The position numbers were made by a program, and so were the translations under genes. The notes below the pieces were generated by a model. It made no database searches, had not been told where the DNA came from, and worked only from the letters and a program-made list of their open reading frames with translations. Positions 17,537 through 28,200 of a DNA stretch of 64,000 bases are shown here, one piece after another. This DNA is from Nitrospiraceae bacterium. Lineage in GTDB: Bacteria; Nitrospirota; Nitrospiria; Nitrospirales; UBA8639. The stretch lies in assembly GCA_020632635.1 (NCBI GenBank), contig JACKFE010000002.1, positions 620,001 to 684,000 on the forward strand, written 5' to 3'. Every line of letters begins with the position of its first letter. Position 1 is the first letter of the stretch.

Positions 17537-19045
17537 TTATGCGACTTGAGACAACGCCAGCGATCGCTTGCGAAGATACGTCGATAAGGTCTGCTGAATA
17601 CGTGGACACCGAGCAAGGATTTGGTGTAGGGCATCTTTCCCCAACTCATGAACCGTACCGTCTTCCAACATCACCACGGTCGCGGTTCTGGGTTTTCCGG
17701 TCAATAATGCCATCTCTCCAAAAAATTCTCCGGTCCCTAACGTCGCCACATGCCGTTCTTTCCCATCAATGCTTCGGACAATGACTTCGGCTTTTCCTTG
17801 GCCGATGATAAACAAGGACTCTCCCGGTTCTCCTTGACGAACTACCACCGTACCGCGTCCCACTCGCCGGGCCACCATATGACGGGAAATTTCCGCAATT
17901 TCCGTAAGGGGGAGCCCCTTGAATAACGGATGACCCGTTACATGGGAAGCGTACTGTCCCGATCGCCGGGACAGAATCACCTGCCTCGTACGATGTTGTC
18001 TATGGTTCACCTGGAGAACCACAGGAGAAGACACAAGCGCCTTCTGAGGTAATGAGGCCGTTCGCTGAGAGCCTAGCCAGGAGGACCATCCGAGTCTTGC
18101 AGCTGACGATGTGGCTGAGAGCCGGCATTCAGGCGCCTTGGCATGCGGATGAAGCTTGAGGGCGTAACGAATTTTGTGGTCTGAGCCTACATACCAATTG
18201 GTCAATTCCTGAAGGGAGTGGAACCCCCAACCAACCGGTAAAAACGTCTGAAATTGTTCTGGGGTTAAGGGACCCATCGTCACGAGCAACTGCTGATGCT
18301 GATCCCAAACCCGGGTGCCCAAGGCGGTCGTGCGACCTAACTCCCGATTGGCGCCTGCCCTCCCCAATCTGGTCCATTCCGTCGAATCCAACGGTTGCCA
18401 GCCTCCCAAGAAGGATTGCACCCTCACTGATGTCTGAAAATATCCGCAGAGGACCCGTTCCAACCCAGCCAACGAACGAACCTGATGGGCCATCAATCCA
18501 CCAAAGGCCACGAGGCTCAGGTCAGGAACCTGCAACCGATGATGAAGCCCAGGAGTGTTTAATCCCACCAATGAAAATAAATAATTTGAGAGATGAGTCT
18601 CCTGGGGTGCCTTCCATTCGAATCCTACTCGAAAGGTCTTGCGTATACGATAGGCCAGAGACACCAGCCGATGATTAAAGAGATCTAAAAATTCCTTAAG
18701 CGCAAATTCCTTTTTGGCCAATCGTTCCAGGAGAAAATCGGTATAGGGAGCCGGCAAGGGGCCGAAGGCCCCGGCCAAACTCATAAAATTCACATCCATG
18801 TATGGAGGCCGACCAACCTGGGAAGAATGACCAACTCCCGCAATATCACTGGGAGGAAAACTCTGACTAATCCGGGAACGAAATTGGACAGGATCGCAGA
18901 TCGGGTCGGCGCTTTGTCCTACCCCCGGATGGTCAGGGGCAAGAAGTTCCAACAGGCGTACCGCTTGAAAAAAATCAAACCGATAGCCTTCGGCAAAGAG
19001 CCAGTCTTTTATAGAAGAATTTGTGCCCCAGCCATAGGCGGCCAT
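17537..19045 (-). CDS. tssG: TssG baseplate protein fused to a cyclic-nucleotide-binding domain
   Basis: A 502-residue protein. Residues 1 to about 350 are TssG: 'YRFDFFQAVRLLE' near the start, 'MSLAGAFGPLPAPYTDFLLER' core (TssG baseplate wedge protein), and 'FLDLFNHRLVSL'. TssG alone is usually about 330-350 residues. Residues 372-502 are a CAP/CNB domain: 'LFKGLPLTEI', 'VVVRQGEPGESLFII', the phosphate-binding cassette 'FGEMALL' (442-448) and 'PRTATV' (452-457) with R453 in the position that grips the cyclic phosphate. No helix-turn-helix follows, so it is not a transcription factor. The fusion implies that a cyclic nucleotide may act directly on the baseplate. The reading is continuous with no frameshift. 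Confidence 0.92.
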   Translation of the reverse strand: MAAYGWGTNSSIKDWLFAEGYRFDFFQAVRLLELLAPDHPGVGQSADPICDPVQFRSRISQSFPPSDIAGVGHSSQVGRPPYMDVNFMSLAGAFGPLPAPYTDFLLERLAKKEFALKEFLDLFNHRLVSLAYRIRKTFRVGFEWKAPQETHLSNYLFSLVGLNTPGLHHRLQVPDLSLVAFGGLMAHQVRSLAGLERVLCGYFQTSVRVQSFLGGWQPLDSTEWTRLGRAGANRELGRTTALGTRVWDQHQQLLVTMGPLTPEQFQTFLPVGWGFHSLQELTNWYVGSDHKIRYALKLHPHAKAPECRLSATSSAARLGWSSWLGSQRTASLPQKALVSSPVVLQVNHRQHRTRQVILSRRSGQYASHVTGHPLFKGLPLTEIAEISRHMVARRVGRGTVVVRQGEPGESLFIIGQGKAEVIVRSIDGKERHVATLGTGEFFGEMALLTGKPRTATVVMLEDGTVHELGKDALHQILARCPRIQQTLSTYLRKRSLALSQVA

Positions 19046-20811
19046 TGCTTCCAGACTCCTTCTCGCATGGTGCTACTGACTGTCAGCTGGGTAAATGAAT
19101 CGATCGAGACATACAACGAGAAAAATTGATTGAGGACGGAGGCAAATAAGATCGCACTACTGCCGACATAATGATGCTCATCCACGGTCAACAGGATTTC
19201 CCATCCACGACAAAACCCTCTCCAGGCCTCTCGCCCGATTCGTCGAGTAATCCGTCGACTGCTTAAGGATTTTAATCCCATGATTTGACGATTCAGGGCG
19301 GCTTGCTGGCTCGGATTGTACAGTTTCAATATTTCCCGAAGTGCCGTCAGTCCATCCTGCCCATCAGCCAGGGACAAATGATTCAACGATAAATGTGACA
19401 CCAAGCGCCAGAGGGTGTGACCGCCGAGTGGAGGATTGTAATGCCGAGTGGGTCTGGTGAGACACGACGTCCTGGCTTTGGGCGCTTCCTGCTCCACGGA
19501 CAGATGACAGCCCGGAGGAATTTGTTCGGCCAAAAATCGATTCGAACACCACGTATGCGCGAACACGGTTTGCACGGGAGGATGGGAGGGATGAAAATCC
19601 AAATCCACAAAAGAGAGGTAGAGCTCCGTTCCCGGCCGATCTTCGTGACCGACCAGCACACGGCGACCATGCCAGAATGTCTTGTGATCGCTGCTTTCCA
19701 TGGCATGATTGACCGCAAACAGAGGCTGAAACGTCTGCGTGTCCTCACCGGGATGAGACGAGGCTGAGACTTTGTTCACCGCATAGACTTCACATGTCTG
19801 CTCGTGGCGGCAATCAGGGATCAGTCGGTACTGGGTTTGCCGATGATCCAATCGAATAGGCTCGCTGGTTTTAGGGAAGAGATTGACCATCGGGGTACAC
19901 CCGAGACGAAACGTGTGCCGATCAACAACGACCCGGCGCTTCGGCATTTCTGGAAGTAACACCAACAATTCCCAGGAACGGGATGGCATGCATCCCACGA
20001 ATCCACTGATATCAAAGAAATGAAATTTTTCCGGGAAGACACAAAACTCTTGTAACAACCGATACCCCGGATGGGCCTGCGGAGGAGCCGGCAGAAGGTG
20101 TTCATCCTGGCCAAAACCCACGGGCGTGAGAGCGCCGGCAGGAAGAAAAGTCGCCTGCTTGGACTCCGGAAGGACCACGACTCGAACCGCTTGTCCGAAC
20201 AGGAGATCGTAGAGCGACCCAGTCAGCACAGGCTCCCCATGAATAAAAAACCGCAACCGCTCGATGGGTAACAGGCCGAGTGGTTCACCGAAACTTTCCA
20301 CCCGGATTCTCAGTACGCCGGCGATATTGGGCACCGTGTCCAAACAATCAAAGCGATCAGGCGACTCCAATGACGCCTCTGTCACGTGAATGGGCCAAAT
20401 CTCGACGGGATACGCCGTTCGAAACCGACAGACCAATCCCTCCGACGTATGAGTCGTCAACGATGTGCCGGCTGGAATGACCTGCTTATCGGTTCCGGCA
20501 TCTTGGGTCGAGTCCGCGGCGAATTCTGCAATGGCCATGGACGGAATGGGCCTGATGAGTTGCGGATACAGGATTTCTAACAGGCTCGTCGTTAACTCGG
20601 GAAGTTCTGCATCCAGCTGATGTTGCAGGCGCCCGGTCAAAAAGGCGAACGATTCGATCAACCGTTCAATTTGTGGATCAGTACATTCTTCAGGGGCTAG
20701 GGCCAACTGTCCGGCAATCTTGGGATACCGCCGGGAAAATTCGGCACCGCTCTTTCTGAGATAGGACAGTTCATTTTGAAAATAATACAACCGGTCATCC
20801 TGCCCGCTCAT
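19009..20811 (-). CDS. tssF: T6SS baseplate protein TssF
   Basis: About 600 residues, the normal TssF length. The start is set at the ATG at 20811 (MSGQDDRLYYFQ), because homologues begin with this 'YFQNELSYLRKSGAEFSRRYP' segment and the upstream 40 residues look like read-through. 'FAFLTGRLQHQLDAELPELT' and 'LYPQLIRPIPSMAIAEF' follow as in the VasA/ImpG family. TssF with TssG and TssK forms the wedge of the T6SS baseplate. The start overlaps the tssE stop by 17 bases, and the stop overlaps the tssG start by 37 bases, so tssE-F-G are tightly coupled. Confidence 0.93.
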   Translation of the reverse strand: MSGQDDRLYYFQNELSYLRKSGAEFSRRYPKIAGQLALAPEECTDPQIERLIESFAFLTGRLQHQLDAELPELTTSLLEILYPQLIRPIPSMAIAEFAADSTQDAGTDKQVIPAGTSLTTHTSEGLVCRFRTAYPVEIWPIHVTEASLESPDRFDCLDTVPNIAGVLRIRVESFGEPLGLLPIERLRFFIHGEPVLTGSLYDLLFGQAVRVVVLPESKQATFLPAGALTPVGFGQDEHLLPAPPQAHPGYRLLQEFCVFPEKFHFFDISGFVGCMPSRSWELLVLLPEMPKRRVVVDRHTFRLGCTPMVNLFPKTSEPIRLDHRQTQYRLIPDCRHEQTCEVYAVNKVSASSHPGEDTQTFQPLFAVNHAMESSDHKTFWHGRRVLVGHEDRPGTELYLSFVDLDFHPSHPPVQTVFAHTWCSNRFLAEQIPPGCHLSVEQEAPKARTSCLTRPTRHYNPPLGGHTLWRLVSHLSLNHLSLADGQDGLTALREILKLYNPSQQAALNRQIMGLKSLSSRRITRRIGREAWRGFCRGWEILLTVDEHHYVGSSAILFASVLNQFFSLYVSIDSFTQLTVSSTMREGVWKQWPPMAGAQILL

Positions 20812-21301
20812 ATATCCCCTCCATCTGCGCCTCTTGCAGATTGATTTGAAACACCACCGGTTGCATGACATGGCCGACCACCAAGTGGGCTTCGACCGTG
20901 GCGCACAATCCCTGGCCATGACCAACCCCATTGCTCACCTGAACATGTACCTGTCTTAAGCGAGGCTCAAACGCTTCGATCACTTGTTCCAATTGGACAC
21001 CCAAATCTTGAAGGTGGTCAGGATTATGAGCGGTAAAACTGGACAAATCGGGTATGCCGTAATTAACGACACTTCGGGGGGCACTCAACGGAAGCGAGTC
21101 AATGGGGTAGCGCGTATTCAGCAGCCACCCCACTTCCTTCGCGACGGACTGCCTCAATTCTGAAACCGGAATGTAATGCTTACTGACATCCATCACTCCC
21201 CTCTGGACGGTCTCGGGTTTCGGTGGAACGGCATCAACCACAAACCGTTCAAAGAGGGAGGGGGGCGCTCCCTTCATCAGCCTGGGTTCTAATTTTCCCA
21301 T
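20795..21301 (-). CDS. tssE: T6SS baseplate protein TssE (gp25-like)
   Basis: A 168-residue protein from the ATG at 21301 (MGKLEPRLMKGAP); the longer reading to 21472 overlaps hcp out of frame and adds no family features. 'SLFERF' near the start and 'SVAKEVGWLLNTRYP' followed by 'SVVNYGIPDLSSF' are those of GPW/gp25 proteins. TssE is the gp25-like wedge component that starts sheath polymerisation. The gene begins 16 bases after hcp and overlaps tssF at its 3' end. Confidence 0.92.
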   Translation of the reverse strand: MGKLEPRLMKGAPPSLFERFVVDAVPPKPETVQRGVMDVSKHYIPVSELRQSVAKEVGWLLNTRYPIDSLPLSAPRSVVNYGIPDLSSFTAHNPDHLQDLGVQLEQVIEAFEPRLRQVHVQVSNGVGHGQGLCATVEAHLVVGHVMQPVVFQINLQEAQMEGIYERAG

Positions 21302-21317
21302 GAAGAATCGTCTACCT

Positions 21318-21800
21318 CTACTTGATGGTATTTTTCTTAAGGTCGTGCTTGGCCGCGACAACCCCTTCCTTTCCTCCGCCTTCCTTTTGTCCCGTAAAGG
21401 TCCATTGAATCTTGGAGTAGTTGAAGGTGACGGTTTCCGTGGGTTTCCCGCCACCGCCTCCGACCGACACATTCGAAATCACCACGTCATCCAGCACATA
21501 ATCCATAATGGGCAAAAACTTATTATCGTCAGTCCGGCCGATCTTGAATTTCACCTGGCCAACGGGCTTTCCGGCGCACAGTTTCTCATTCAGTAAAGGA
21601 GTTGCCTGGTCCACATATTTGGTGACCACCAAATCACCATGATCGGCTTTTCCGGTTGTGCGTTCGCCATTACTGACATCATCCGTCGTCGCCATCGAAA
21701 CGGAATGGCTGAAGGATAAACATTCAATGAGATCTTTGGCTCCTTCGAGAAGACTCCCTCCCTTAACCCCTTTAATTTCCAGTAGCATGACGTCTGACAT
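21318..21800 (-). CDS. hcp: T6SS inner-tube protein Hcp (TssD)
   Basis: A 160-residue protein, the usual Hcp length. It begins 'MSDVMLLEIKGVKGGS' and includes 'GDLVVTKYVDQATPLLNEKL' and 'KIQWTF', the Hcp1 beta-barrel pattern. Hexamers stack into the tube inside the TssBC sheath and also carry small cargo. A Gly-rich loop (GGGGGK) near residue 118 and a charged C-terminal tail are the only odd points. It is the gene after tssC, with a 107-base gap that holds a strong hairpin, so it may be expressed at a different level from its neighbours. Confidence 0.95.
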   Translation of the reverse strand: MSDVMLLEIKGVKGGSLLEGAKDLIECLSFSHSVSMATTDDVSNGERTTGKADHGDLVVTKYVDQATPLLNEKLCAGKPVGQVKFKIGRTDDNKFLPIMDYVLDDVVISNVSVGGGGGKPTETVTFNYSKIQWTFTGQKEGGGKEGVVAAKHDLKKNTIK

Positions 21801-21852
21801 AGTATCCTCCTAGTTGGTAGAAACTCTGAAATCGATTGGCTTGTTCCCGGCT

Positions 21853-21880
21853 CTCCCTCAATCCATTCGGATTGAGGGAG
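21853..21880. other. Perfect 12-bp stem hairpin between tssC and hcp
   Basis: CTCCCTCAATCC and its exact reverse complement are separated by the loop ATTC. It lies between the tssC stop and the hcp start on the transcribed strand. No T-run follows in the direction of the operon, so read-through is expected. Such elements commonly stabilise or process an mRNA 5' end; here it would give the hcp message its own boundary. In the other direction a T-rich stretch follows. Confidence 0.55.
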
Positions 21881-21907
21881 ACATCCGATTTTTCCTTTTT
21901 GTCGGAT

Positions 21908-23401
21908 CTAGGCCGCGGCAGGAGGCGGCAATTCGGCCACCAACCGGATCGACACGGTCAATTCGTCCAGTTGGAAGTGAGGCCGCAAAAACGCCACGGC
22001 TTTATAACAGCCGGGCTTCCCTGGGATATCCGTCACATCCACCCGGGCTTCCCGTAACGGATACTGGGCTTTGATTTCCTGGGCCGCACTATCATTCAGC
22101 AATACATAATCGGCAATCCACGTGTTCAAATAGGATTCGACTTCTTCCCGTGACATAAACCGTCCGATTTTATCCCGCATCATTGACTTCAAATAATGTG
22201 CAAAGCGGGAGGCGGCGAGAATATACGGGATTTGCGCAGAAATCCTGGCATTGGCATTCGCCTCATTGGTGTTATACAGCATGGGTTTATTGGTGGTTTG
22301 CCCACCAAAGAAGGCGGCATAATCCGTGCCTTTGCAATGACAGAGGGTGATGAACCCTAAATCACTGAGCTCCTTTTCCCGTCGATCCGTAATAGCAATT
22401 TCGGTGGGACATTTGAGCGCAATGTCCCCTTCATCAGTCTTGAACGTATGGGTTGGCAACCCTTGCACCAACCCGCCCCCTTCGACTCCTCGAATGGCTC
22501 CGCACCATTTGTACAACGCGAACGCATTGGTAATCCGTTGCGCCATGGCCCAGGACGAGTTAGCCCACAGATATTTTTTGTGATCCTTGCCATCCACTTC
22601 TTCCACAAAATTAAATCCTTCCACCGGGACCGTATTGGGCCCATAAGGTAGACGCATCAGGATATGGGGCAGCGTTAACACCGCATACCGCGAATCTTCC
22701 GTTTCCCGGAATGATCGCCACTTGATCAATTCGGTACTCTCAAATGATTTGGCCAAATCGCGGGGAACACCCAATTCCGTAAAGCTGTCCATATCAAATA
22801 ACTTGGGGCTGGCCGCCGATAAAAACGGAGCATGGGCCGCCGCCGCGACATTGGAAATTTTCTCTAACAAGGCCACATCCTGCGGATGCCGGCCAAACTC
22901 ATAATCCCCGATCAGCAAGCTATACGGATGTCCGCCAAATGTGCCATATTCTTCTTCGTAGACTTTCTTGAAGAGCACGCTCTGATCGAACTCCGTGGCT
23001 TTTTCCAAATCCGACAATAACTCGGACTTCGTGACATTGAATAACCGTAATTTCAAGTGGGTACCGGTTTCGGTGTTCATCACCAAATAATGCAAGCCTC
23101 TCCACGAAGCTTCCAACCGTTGAAAGGACTCATCGTGCAGAATTTCATTCATTTGCGCACTGAGCATTTCATCAATAAGCGCAATTTGCCGATTCAACAT
23201 CGCCACCGTATCGTTGCCGACGACCATCCCTTGGTCCAGGATTTGATTCACGAATTCCCCGATCAAATCCCGGGCATGGGCCGTTTGCACTTCATCTCTG
23301 GCCATCCGACCTTCTCGAATGATCTGATCCAATAAGGTCAGCGTTTCGTCAATTTCCGTTTCCATACTGGTATCCTGCATTGTCGTATCCGCCATAGCCA
23401 A
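21908..23401 (-). CDS. tssC: T6SS sheath large subunit TssC (VipB)
   Basis: A 497-residue protein, the family length. Seen: 'LNRQIALIDEMLSAQMNEILH', 'FQRLEASWRGLHYLVMNTETG', 'FGALIGDYEF'-like 'YSLLIGDYEFGRHPQDV', 'RFAHYLKSMMRDKIG' and 'LNTWIADYVLLNDSA'. These are the landmark segments of TssC/VipB, the large half of the contractile sheath. The partner tssB lies 89 bases upstream. Start taken as the ATG at 23401. Confidence 0.96.
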   Translation of the reverse strand: MAMADTTMQDTSMETEIDETLTLLDQIIREGRMARDEVQTAHARDLIGEFVNQILDQGMVVGNDTVAMLNRQIALIDEMLSAQMNEILHDESFQRLEASWRGLHYLVMNTETGTHLKLRLFNVTKSELLSDLEKATEFDQSVLFKKVYEEEYGTFGGHPYSLLIGDYEFGRHPQDVALLEKISNVAAAAHAPFLSAASPKLFDMDSFTELGVPRDLAKSFESTELIKWRSFRETEDSRYAVLTLPHILMRLPYGPNTVPVEGFNFVEEVDGKDHKKYLWANSSWAMAQRITNAFALYKWCGAIRGVEGGGLVQGLPTHTFKTDEGDIALKCPTEIAITDRREKELSDLGFITLCHCKGTDYAAFFGGQTTNKPMLYNTNEANANARISAQIPYILAASRFAHYLKSMMRDKIGRFMSREEVESYLNTWIADYVLLNDSAAQEIKAQYPLREARVDVTDIPGKPGCYKAVAFLRPHFQLDELTVSIRLVAELPPPAAA

Positions 23402-23490
23402 TTCCCTTTCTTATTCGTCTGTGAGATCCGTTGAAATCTGTTGATCCATGAGATGCCCCAGTTTGTCCGCGTTCTCCACGGCTGTTGATG

Positions 23491-24048
23491 TTACTTGGAA
23501 CCCTCAGCTTCCTTGTCGGAACTGCCGCCGCTTTCCGTATCACCACCCGGAGAGGCCTGCGCCACGATGTCCTTCAATTCTTTCAATCGGGCTTGATCCC
23601 CCATCACTTCCTGCAGCTTTTGATCCAAATTATCATTGCCATCCAATTTGGTGACCAAATCGCTTAATCGCTGCCGGGCCTCATACAGCTTGCGAAGCGG
23701 CTCGACCTGCGACAACACATTCACGGGAGAAAAATCATCCATATGTTTGAATTTCAATGCCAGGTTGATTTGTCCACCTTCTTGGGACAACCGGTTCTTG
23801 ACCCGCAGGGCCAAACGGGGCTCAATCGACGACAAGACATCGTTGAAATTATCCCGATCGATTTCCACAAACTTTCGCTCACGGAGTCTGGGCAATGGCT
23901 CTTCGGGCTTGCCGGACAAGTCCGCCAAAATCCCAGCCACAAACGGCAACTCTTTCTTTTGTATGGCATTCCCGACTTCCACGTCATACGTGATTTGCAC
24001 ACGCGGTGGACGAATTCGATCTAATTTGTGCTGGGTACTTTCAACCAT
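23491..24048 (-). CDS. tssB: T6SS sheath small subunit TssB (VipA)
   Basis: A 185-residue protein. 'KLDRIRPPRVQITYDVEVG' near the start, 'LPFVAGILADLSG' and 'KFVEIDRDNFNDVLSSIEPRL' are clear VipA/TssB features, with 'LSDLVTKLDGN' in the helical C-terminus. It pairs with TssC to build the sheath that contracts to fire the tube. The last 20 residues are Ser/Gly/Glu-rich. It starts about 80 bases after tssA. Confidence 0.95.
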   Translation of the reverse strand: MVESTQHKLDRIRPPRVQITYDVEVGNAIQKKELPFVAGILADLSGKPEEPLPRLRERKFVEIDRDNFNDVLSSIEPRLALRVKNRLSQEGGQINLALKFKHMDDFSPVNVLSQVEPLRKLYEARQRLSDLVTKLDGNDNLDQKLQEVMGDQARLKELKDIVAQASPGGDTESGGSSDKEAEGSK

Positions 24049-24128
24049 ACTTCCTCCTTCATGGGTAAATGGGTTGTCTGAACTTCATAACCTCAATGGT
24101 GACTGGCGACCGGGCTCATCTTCTCTTT

Positions 24129-25277
24129 TTACATCATGTCAGGTGATCGTTTGGCCCCCTGGAGTGAGACTCCCAACAGGGCATAGATCCCTTGGACATC
24201 CATGGCATGGCGACCCACATCCTCAAACACCTCAGATAAGGTCATCTGCCCCCACGAGACCGCTCGTTTGATCAAATAGGGGGTTAAGCTATGGGGTTCG
24301 TGGATCTGGAGATACTCTGCGGCTTCCAACAATCTGGCGTATGCCTCGTCCCGACTTCCAATCGTATTTCCCACCTGTCTATCTTCATCAGAAGGAAACG
24401 AACTGGCGGACTCGATTCCGGAAGACTTTGGTGACAACTCGACAAGGGCCTCGTGTTCCTCGGAAGCTTCACGAACAATGTTCGACGAAAATCCCATAAT
24501 GGCTTGCGTGGCCGATTTAAATGCCGCCAACCCCGGAGCCATTGTCCCGCACGACGCATCGAGGACCCGGTCAAGCTGCTCACATAACCCTAAAATATTT
24601 CGGCATTCCTCGACCAAAGCTGAATAAAAATGTGCGGGCGTCGCCTCCACGCATTGCAGAAATTTTTCTCTTGTCACCTTCCCTTGTGCCGCACGGCTTT
24701 CCAAAAGGTCAGGATTCCGTTTCCCCTCCTGGTCCAAGCGTAAAGCCTGCTCCCAATCAGCCCATGAATAGACAGGACCATCCTCGGAAGGCACCACACA
24801 CAACGGCAGTTGTTTCAGATGTAAGGTCAGTTTTTCATTCATCCACAAAAAGGGGGCAAACCGCGGCTCGGGGTTTTCCGGATCCCAGATGGGATATCCT
24901 TCTTGCCAATACCGCTGACACATCTCCGTGAGAAGCGCGAGCCCCTGGGTCACACCGGGAAACCCAAACACGTGCATCCAGGCATCCAACAACCATACCG
25001 AGAGGGTAAAATCTTTGGTTTTCGTCGATAACGCCTCTCGACACAGCACCTGGACCCCTACCCAATCGGCTTTCTTGAGGTCTCGTTTCCAGACACCCTG
25101 CTCTAATGCCGGATCATCCTCTCGCCTGGCCTGAAGAATCCGGTCGTAGGTCCCTTCATAGCGAAGATCGATCCCCTGTGGCTGGGGCCCAGGAATCGGG
25201 GAAACCAAAACTTCCCATTGCTCGGGCTCCATAATCGGGTGGATGTCGGCTGGAGATGAAAGAAGGGCAATGGTCAT
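24129..25277 (-). CDS. tssA: T6SS cap/baseplate protein TssA
   Basis: A 382-residue protein with an N-terminal ImpA_N domain: 'PIPGPQPQGIDLRYEGTYD', 'VWKRDLKKADWVGV', 'ALSTKTKDFTLSVWLLDAW' and 'EGYPIWDPENPEPR'. The C-terminal half has a helical extension ending in 'SLTPYLIKRAVSWGQMTL', as in the short TssA class. TssA primes the baseplate and caps the growing sheath. Its start overlaps the tssM stop by 4 bases. Confidence 0.92.
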   Translation of the reverse strand: MTIALLSSPADIHPIMEPEQWEVLVSPIPGPQPQGIDLRYEGTYDRILQARREDDPALEQGVWKRDLKKADWVGVQVLCREALSTKTKDFTLSVWLLDAWMHVFGFPGVTQGLALLTEMCQRYWQEGYPIWDPENPEPRFAPFLWMNEKLTLHLKQLPLCVVPSEDGPVYSWADWEQALRLDQEGKRNPDLLESRAAQGKVTREKFLQCVEATPAHFYSALVEECRNILGLCEQLDRVLDASCGTMAPGLAAFKSATQAIMGFSSNIVREASEEHEALVELSPKSSGIESASSFPSDEDRQVGNTIGSRDEAYARLLEAAEYLQIHEPHSLTPYLIKRAVSWGQMTLSEVFEDVGRHAMDVQGIYALLGVSLQGAKRSPDMM

Positions 25278-28200
25278 GGCTGGGACCGTTTTTCCGCAAC
25301 CAGGTGAGGAAGCGGGGGGGCCTGAACGGGAAACCAGGGAAGCACCAACTCCCCATCGGCTCCGGGTGCCGTGATGACCATCCGCACAAAGAGTTCAACC
25401 TCCTCGGAAGCCTCATTCGAACCTAAAGAACCGCGCTTCGAGGCTCTCGTCTCACTTTGGTTCGGATCGGATTGCGTGGGAATGACAAATTTGAGGGTGT
25501 GGGGTCGAGGGTCAATATACTGTTCAAAGTCTCCGGAGCGTGACGCTTGCAGTGACAGCAGACTCAACAACGCCCAGGAATTCTCGAAAAGAAACGAAGC
25601 CACATGGTCCTCTACCTGTAAATGTGGTTGCCGCGGATCTCGAACCGGTTGCCGCGGAGCATCCTTGGCCCAGCGGAATGTCACGCGAATGGGATCGCCG
25701 TAGCTCCAGCGGACCTTTGATGACAATTCTCCGATTTTCCCCGTCAACTGACGACTGCCTATGGTGACCCCCCAGTCCATGACCTGATTGCCTCCCCGCT
25801 CATGGAGTTGATTAACCCGAAACTCGGTTTCCACTTGGAAGGTGGGCAGCATGCCAGGCTTTGATTGGTCCAAATATTGGGAAAAGAAGCTTCGCACCTC
25901 TCCCATTTGCGTAATAAAGTCGGTCGCCTGTTTTCGTTCACGGCTCCAAACGCTCAGACCGCCAAGCCCTTGCCCTCCTGAAGGAAAATGACGGTCATAC
26001 ACACGAAAGAACATTTTCATATCGTCGAACGCCACGTTTTTTTCCGGCCGATTCAGGTCCGAGAAGGGGAAGCGCCCGGCCAAATGTCGAGTAAACAGGC
26101 TGTGCAATTCTTGGTAACCCGTCTCCACACGATATCCTGCCAAGGCTTGGCATCGTTCATAGAACAGCCGAAATAATCCCTCTTTGGTTTCCTGAAAATA
26201 ATCCCGGGCCAACCCCACGGTGGAGACCGTGGGAGTCTGTTGCCAACAGGTCTGCCCGGTCGCGTCATGCATGTCCACGGCAATAAAATGTTCCAGATTT
26301 GACAAAGAATTTCCTGGCTTCTTTTTGTCGTATTCCTCTAACGCGGTCAGAATGCCTTGCCACTGCGCCACCCGATACCGTTGAGCCGTACTCTCCGTTT
26401 GCGGGAGGGCATAGGTCAGCAGAAATTCCAACATCGGTCTGGCATATTCCTGAGCCACGTACCGGATGCGGTCGCGCTGACTTTCCAAGTAGGTCTGCAT
26501 CCCGAGCGGTGTCGTCACGGCATACGCGCGCGCGGCCAAAGGTGGCTCGCCATCCCACCAGTCCAAGCTCCCTCCCTGAACCGCATAAAACGCATGTCCC
26601 GCCATCAATTGATCCACACGGGTTAACACATCATGGGCTTGAGCCGTCAGTAATTCATGCACATCCCAATAGGCATTCTCGAAGCCTGCGTCTTGATAAA
26701 TATGGAGGATGTTCTCCAAGGCTGATTTGGCTTGCACAAAACTTTTGGCTTCCGTTCGCACATCCTGTTCAAGTTGGTAATCCAGGTTCATGTCCCGGGT
26801 CACCACCGGCTCTTGCGCCTGGGCGACTCGTGCGGTCATTTTGTATTCCAACTCCCGTAAGACAATCCGTCGTAGTGGTTCTGCCAGCACCGCAGGCAAC
26901 TTCGGTAATTCTTTGTTGGAGAACTCTTGATATTCCTTCCAGAGAGTAATGGCCTGCGTGAGATACTCCGGGTGCCAGACAATATGCAGGGTCGAGGCTT
27001 CTTCCCCCGCATACTTCGTCCCCTCACTCTGCACAATTTTCAGGGCCAGGACCTTCCCCACGGCGGCATGAAGTTGCTTGGCCTGTTCTGAAAATTCCAG
27101 ACCGGAATCCGAATTCTCGGCATGCAACAATGGCAATCCGGGATGAATGGTCAAGCCGAACAATTGAGCTTGTAATTTGCCAAAACCCTGTTCGGCTTCC
27201 GTTTTGATTTGTCCCGATAGTCCGGGGATGAAAAATTTCGACTGGTCTGTCGACGCCAATGTCTGATCATATCCCCACCCCAGTTGGAGGGTAGGCTGCG
27301 TGAGCCATTTCCCTTCAGAACTATGCAGAAGCGTTTCAGCCATCTCGAATTCTTTGTGAAGCGCCGCCAACCGGCTTATGGACAATCGATCTCCAGATCT
27401 GGACTGCCGGAGACCTTGAACCGTCTCGGTTAACTCGGCCAATTTGCGGAAGAGGCGATTATTCTCGAAAATATGGTGAAAGAGGCGAAGGGAGTGATCC
27501 CATAACACGGCTGTCGCTTTCTCCTGATCCGCAGACGTGAAGTCGATGGGAGTCATACCGGCTTGAGCCAGGGCTTTTTGATATAAACCAGGGTGATCGT
27601 AAAATTCCCTGGTCAGGGTATTGGGATAGACATAATCCACAACTTTGGCAAACTTCTCCAGATCCACGACTCCTGGAGCCTGAAGTGCGTTAAATTGTTC
27701 AATGACAGCTTGGAGAGCCGTCACATCGGCCGCATACTGACTCCACGCTAGGAATTCCGGGGTCTCGTCGATCGAAGCCCCCAACCGAATGTCGCCGCTC
27801 AACATGCGACGGCCTGGTTGATCCTCAAGGACCTCCTGAACCTTTTCCTGAAGACCGGAGGCGACCGATTGCAAAATAATCCGGTTGTAGGCAATCGTAA
27901 TCGCTTCGACAATGTGATCATTCAATGAAGACACCCAGGAAGTCGGCACAAACGCCCATTGAAACCGGGACGCATTCATTCGATTCATGAAGGCGAGCAA
28001 TCCTTGGGTAGATCCTTTCATGGATTCCGCATCCATGGGATCCTCCTGCAGCGTTTCGGTCCGTTCAAGATCCTGCCGAACTTCTACCAGCAACGGGTAT
28101 AATTCGCGTTTGGTTTGCTGGATATCGTCTCTGGCATTCCACAGTCCCCATCCTCCTCCCAGAATAATGAGGAGCATGAAACATTGCGCCGCGACGATCA

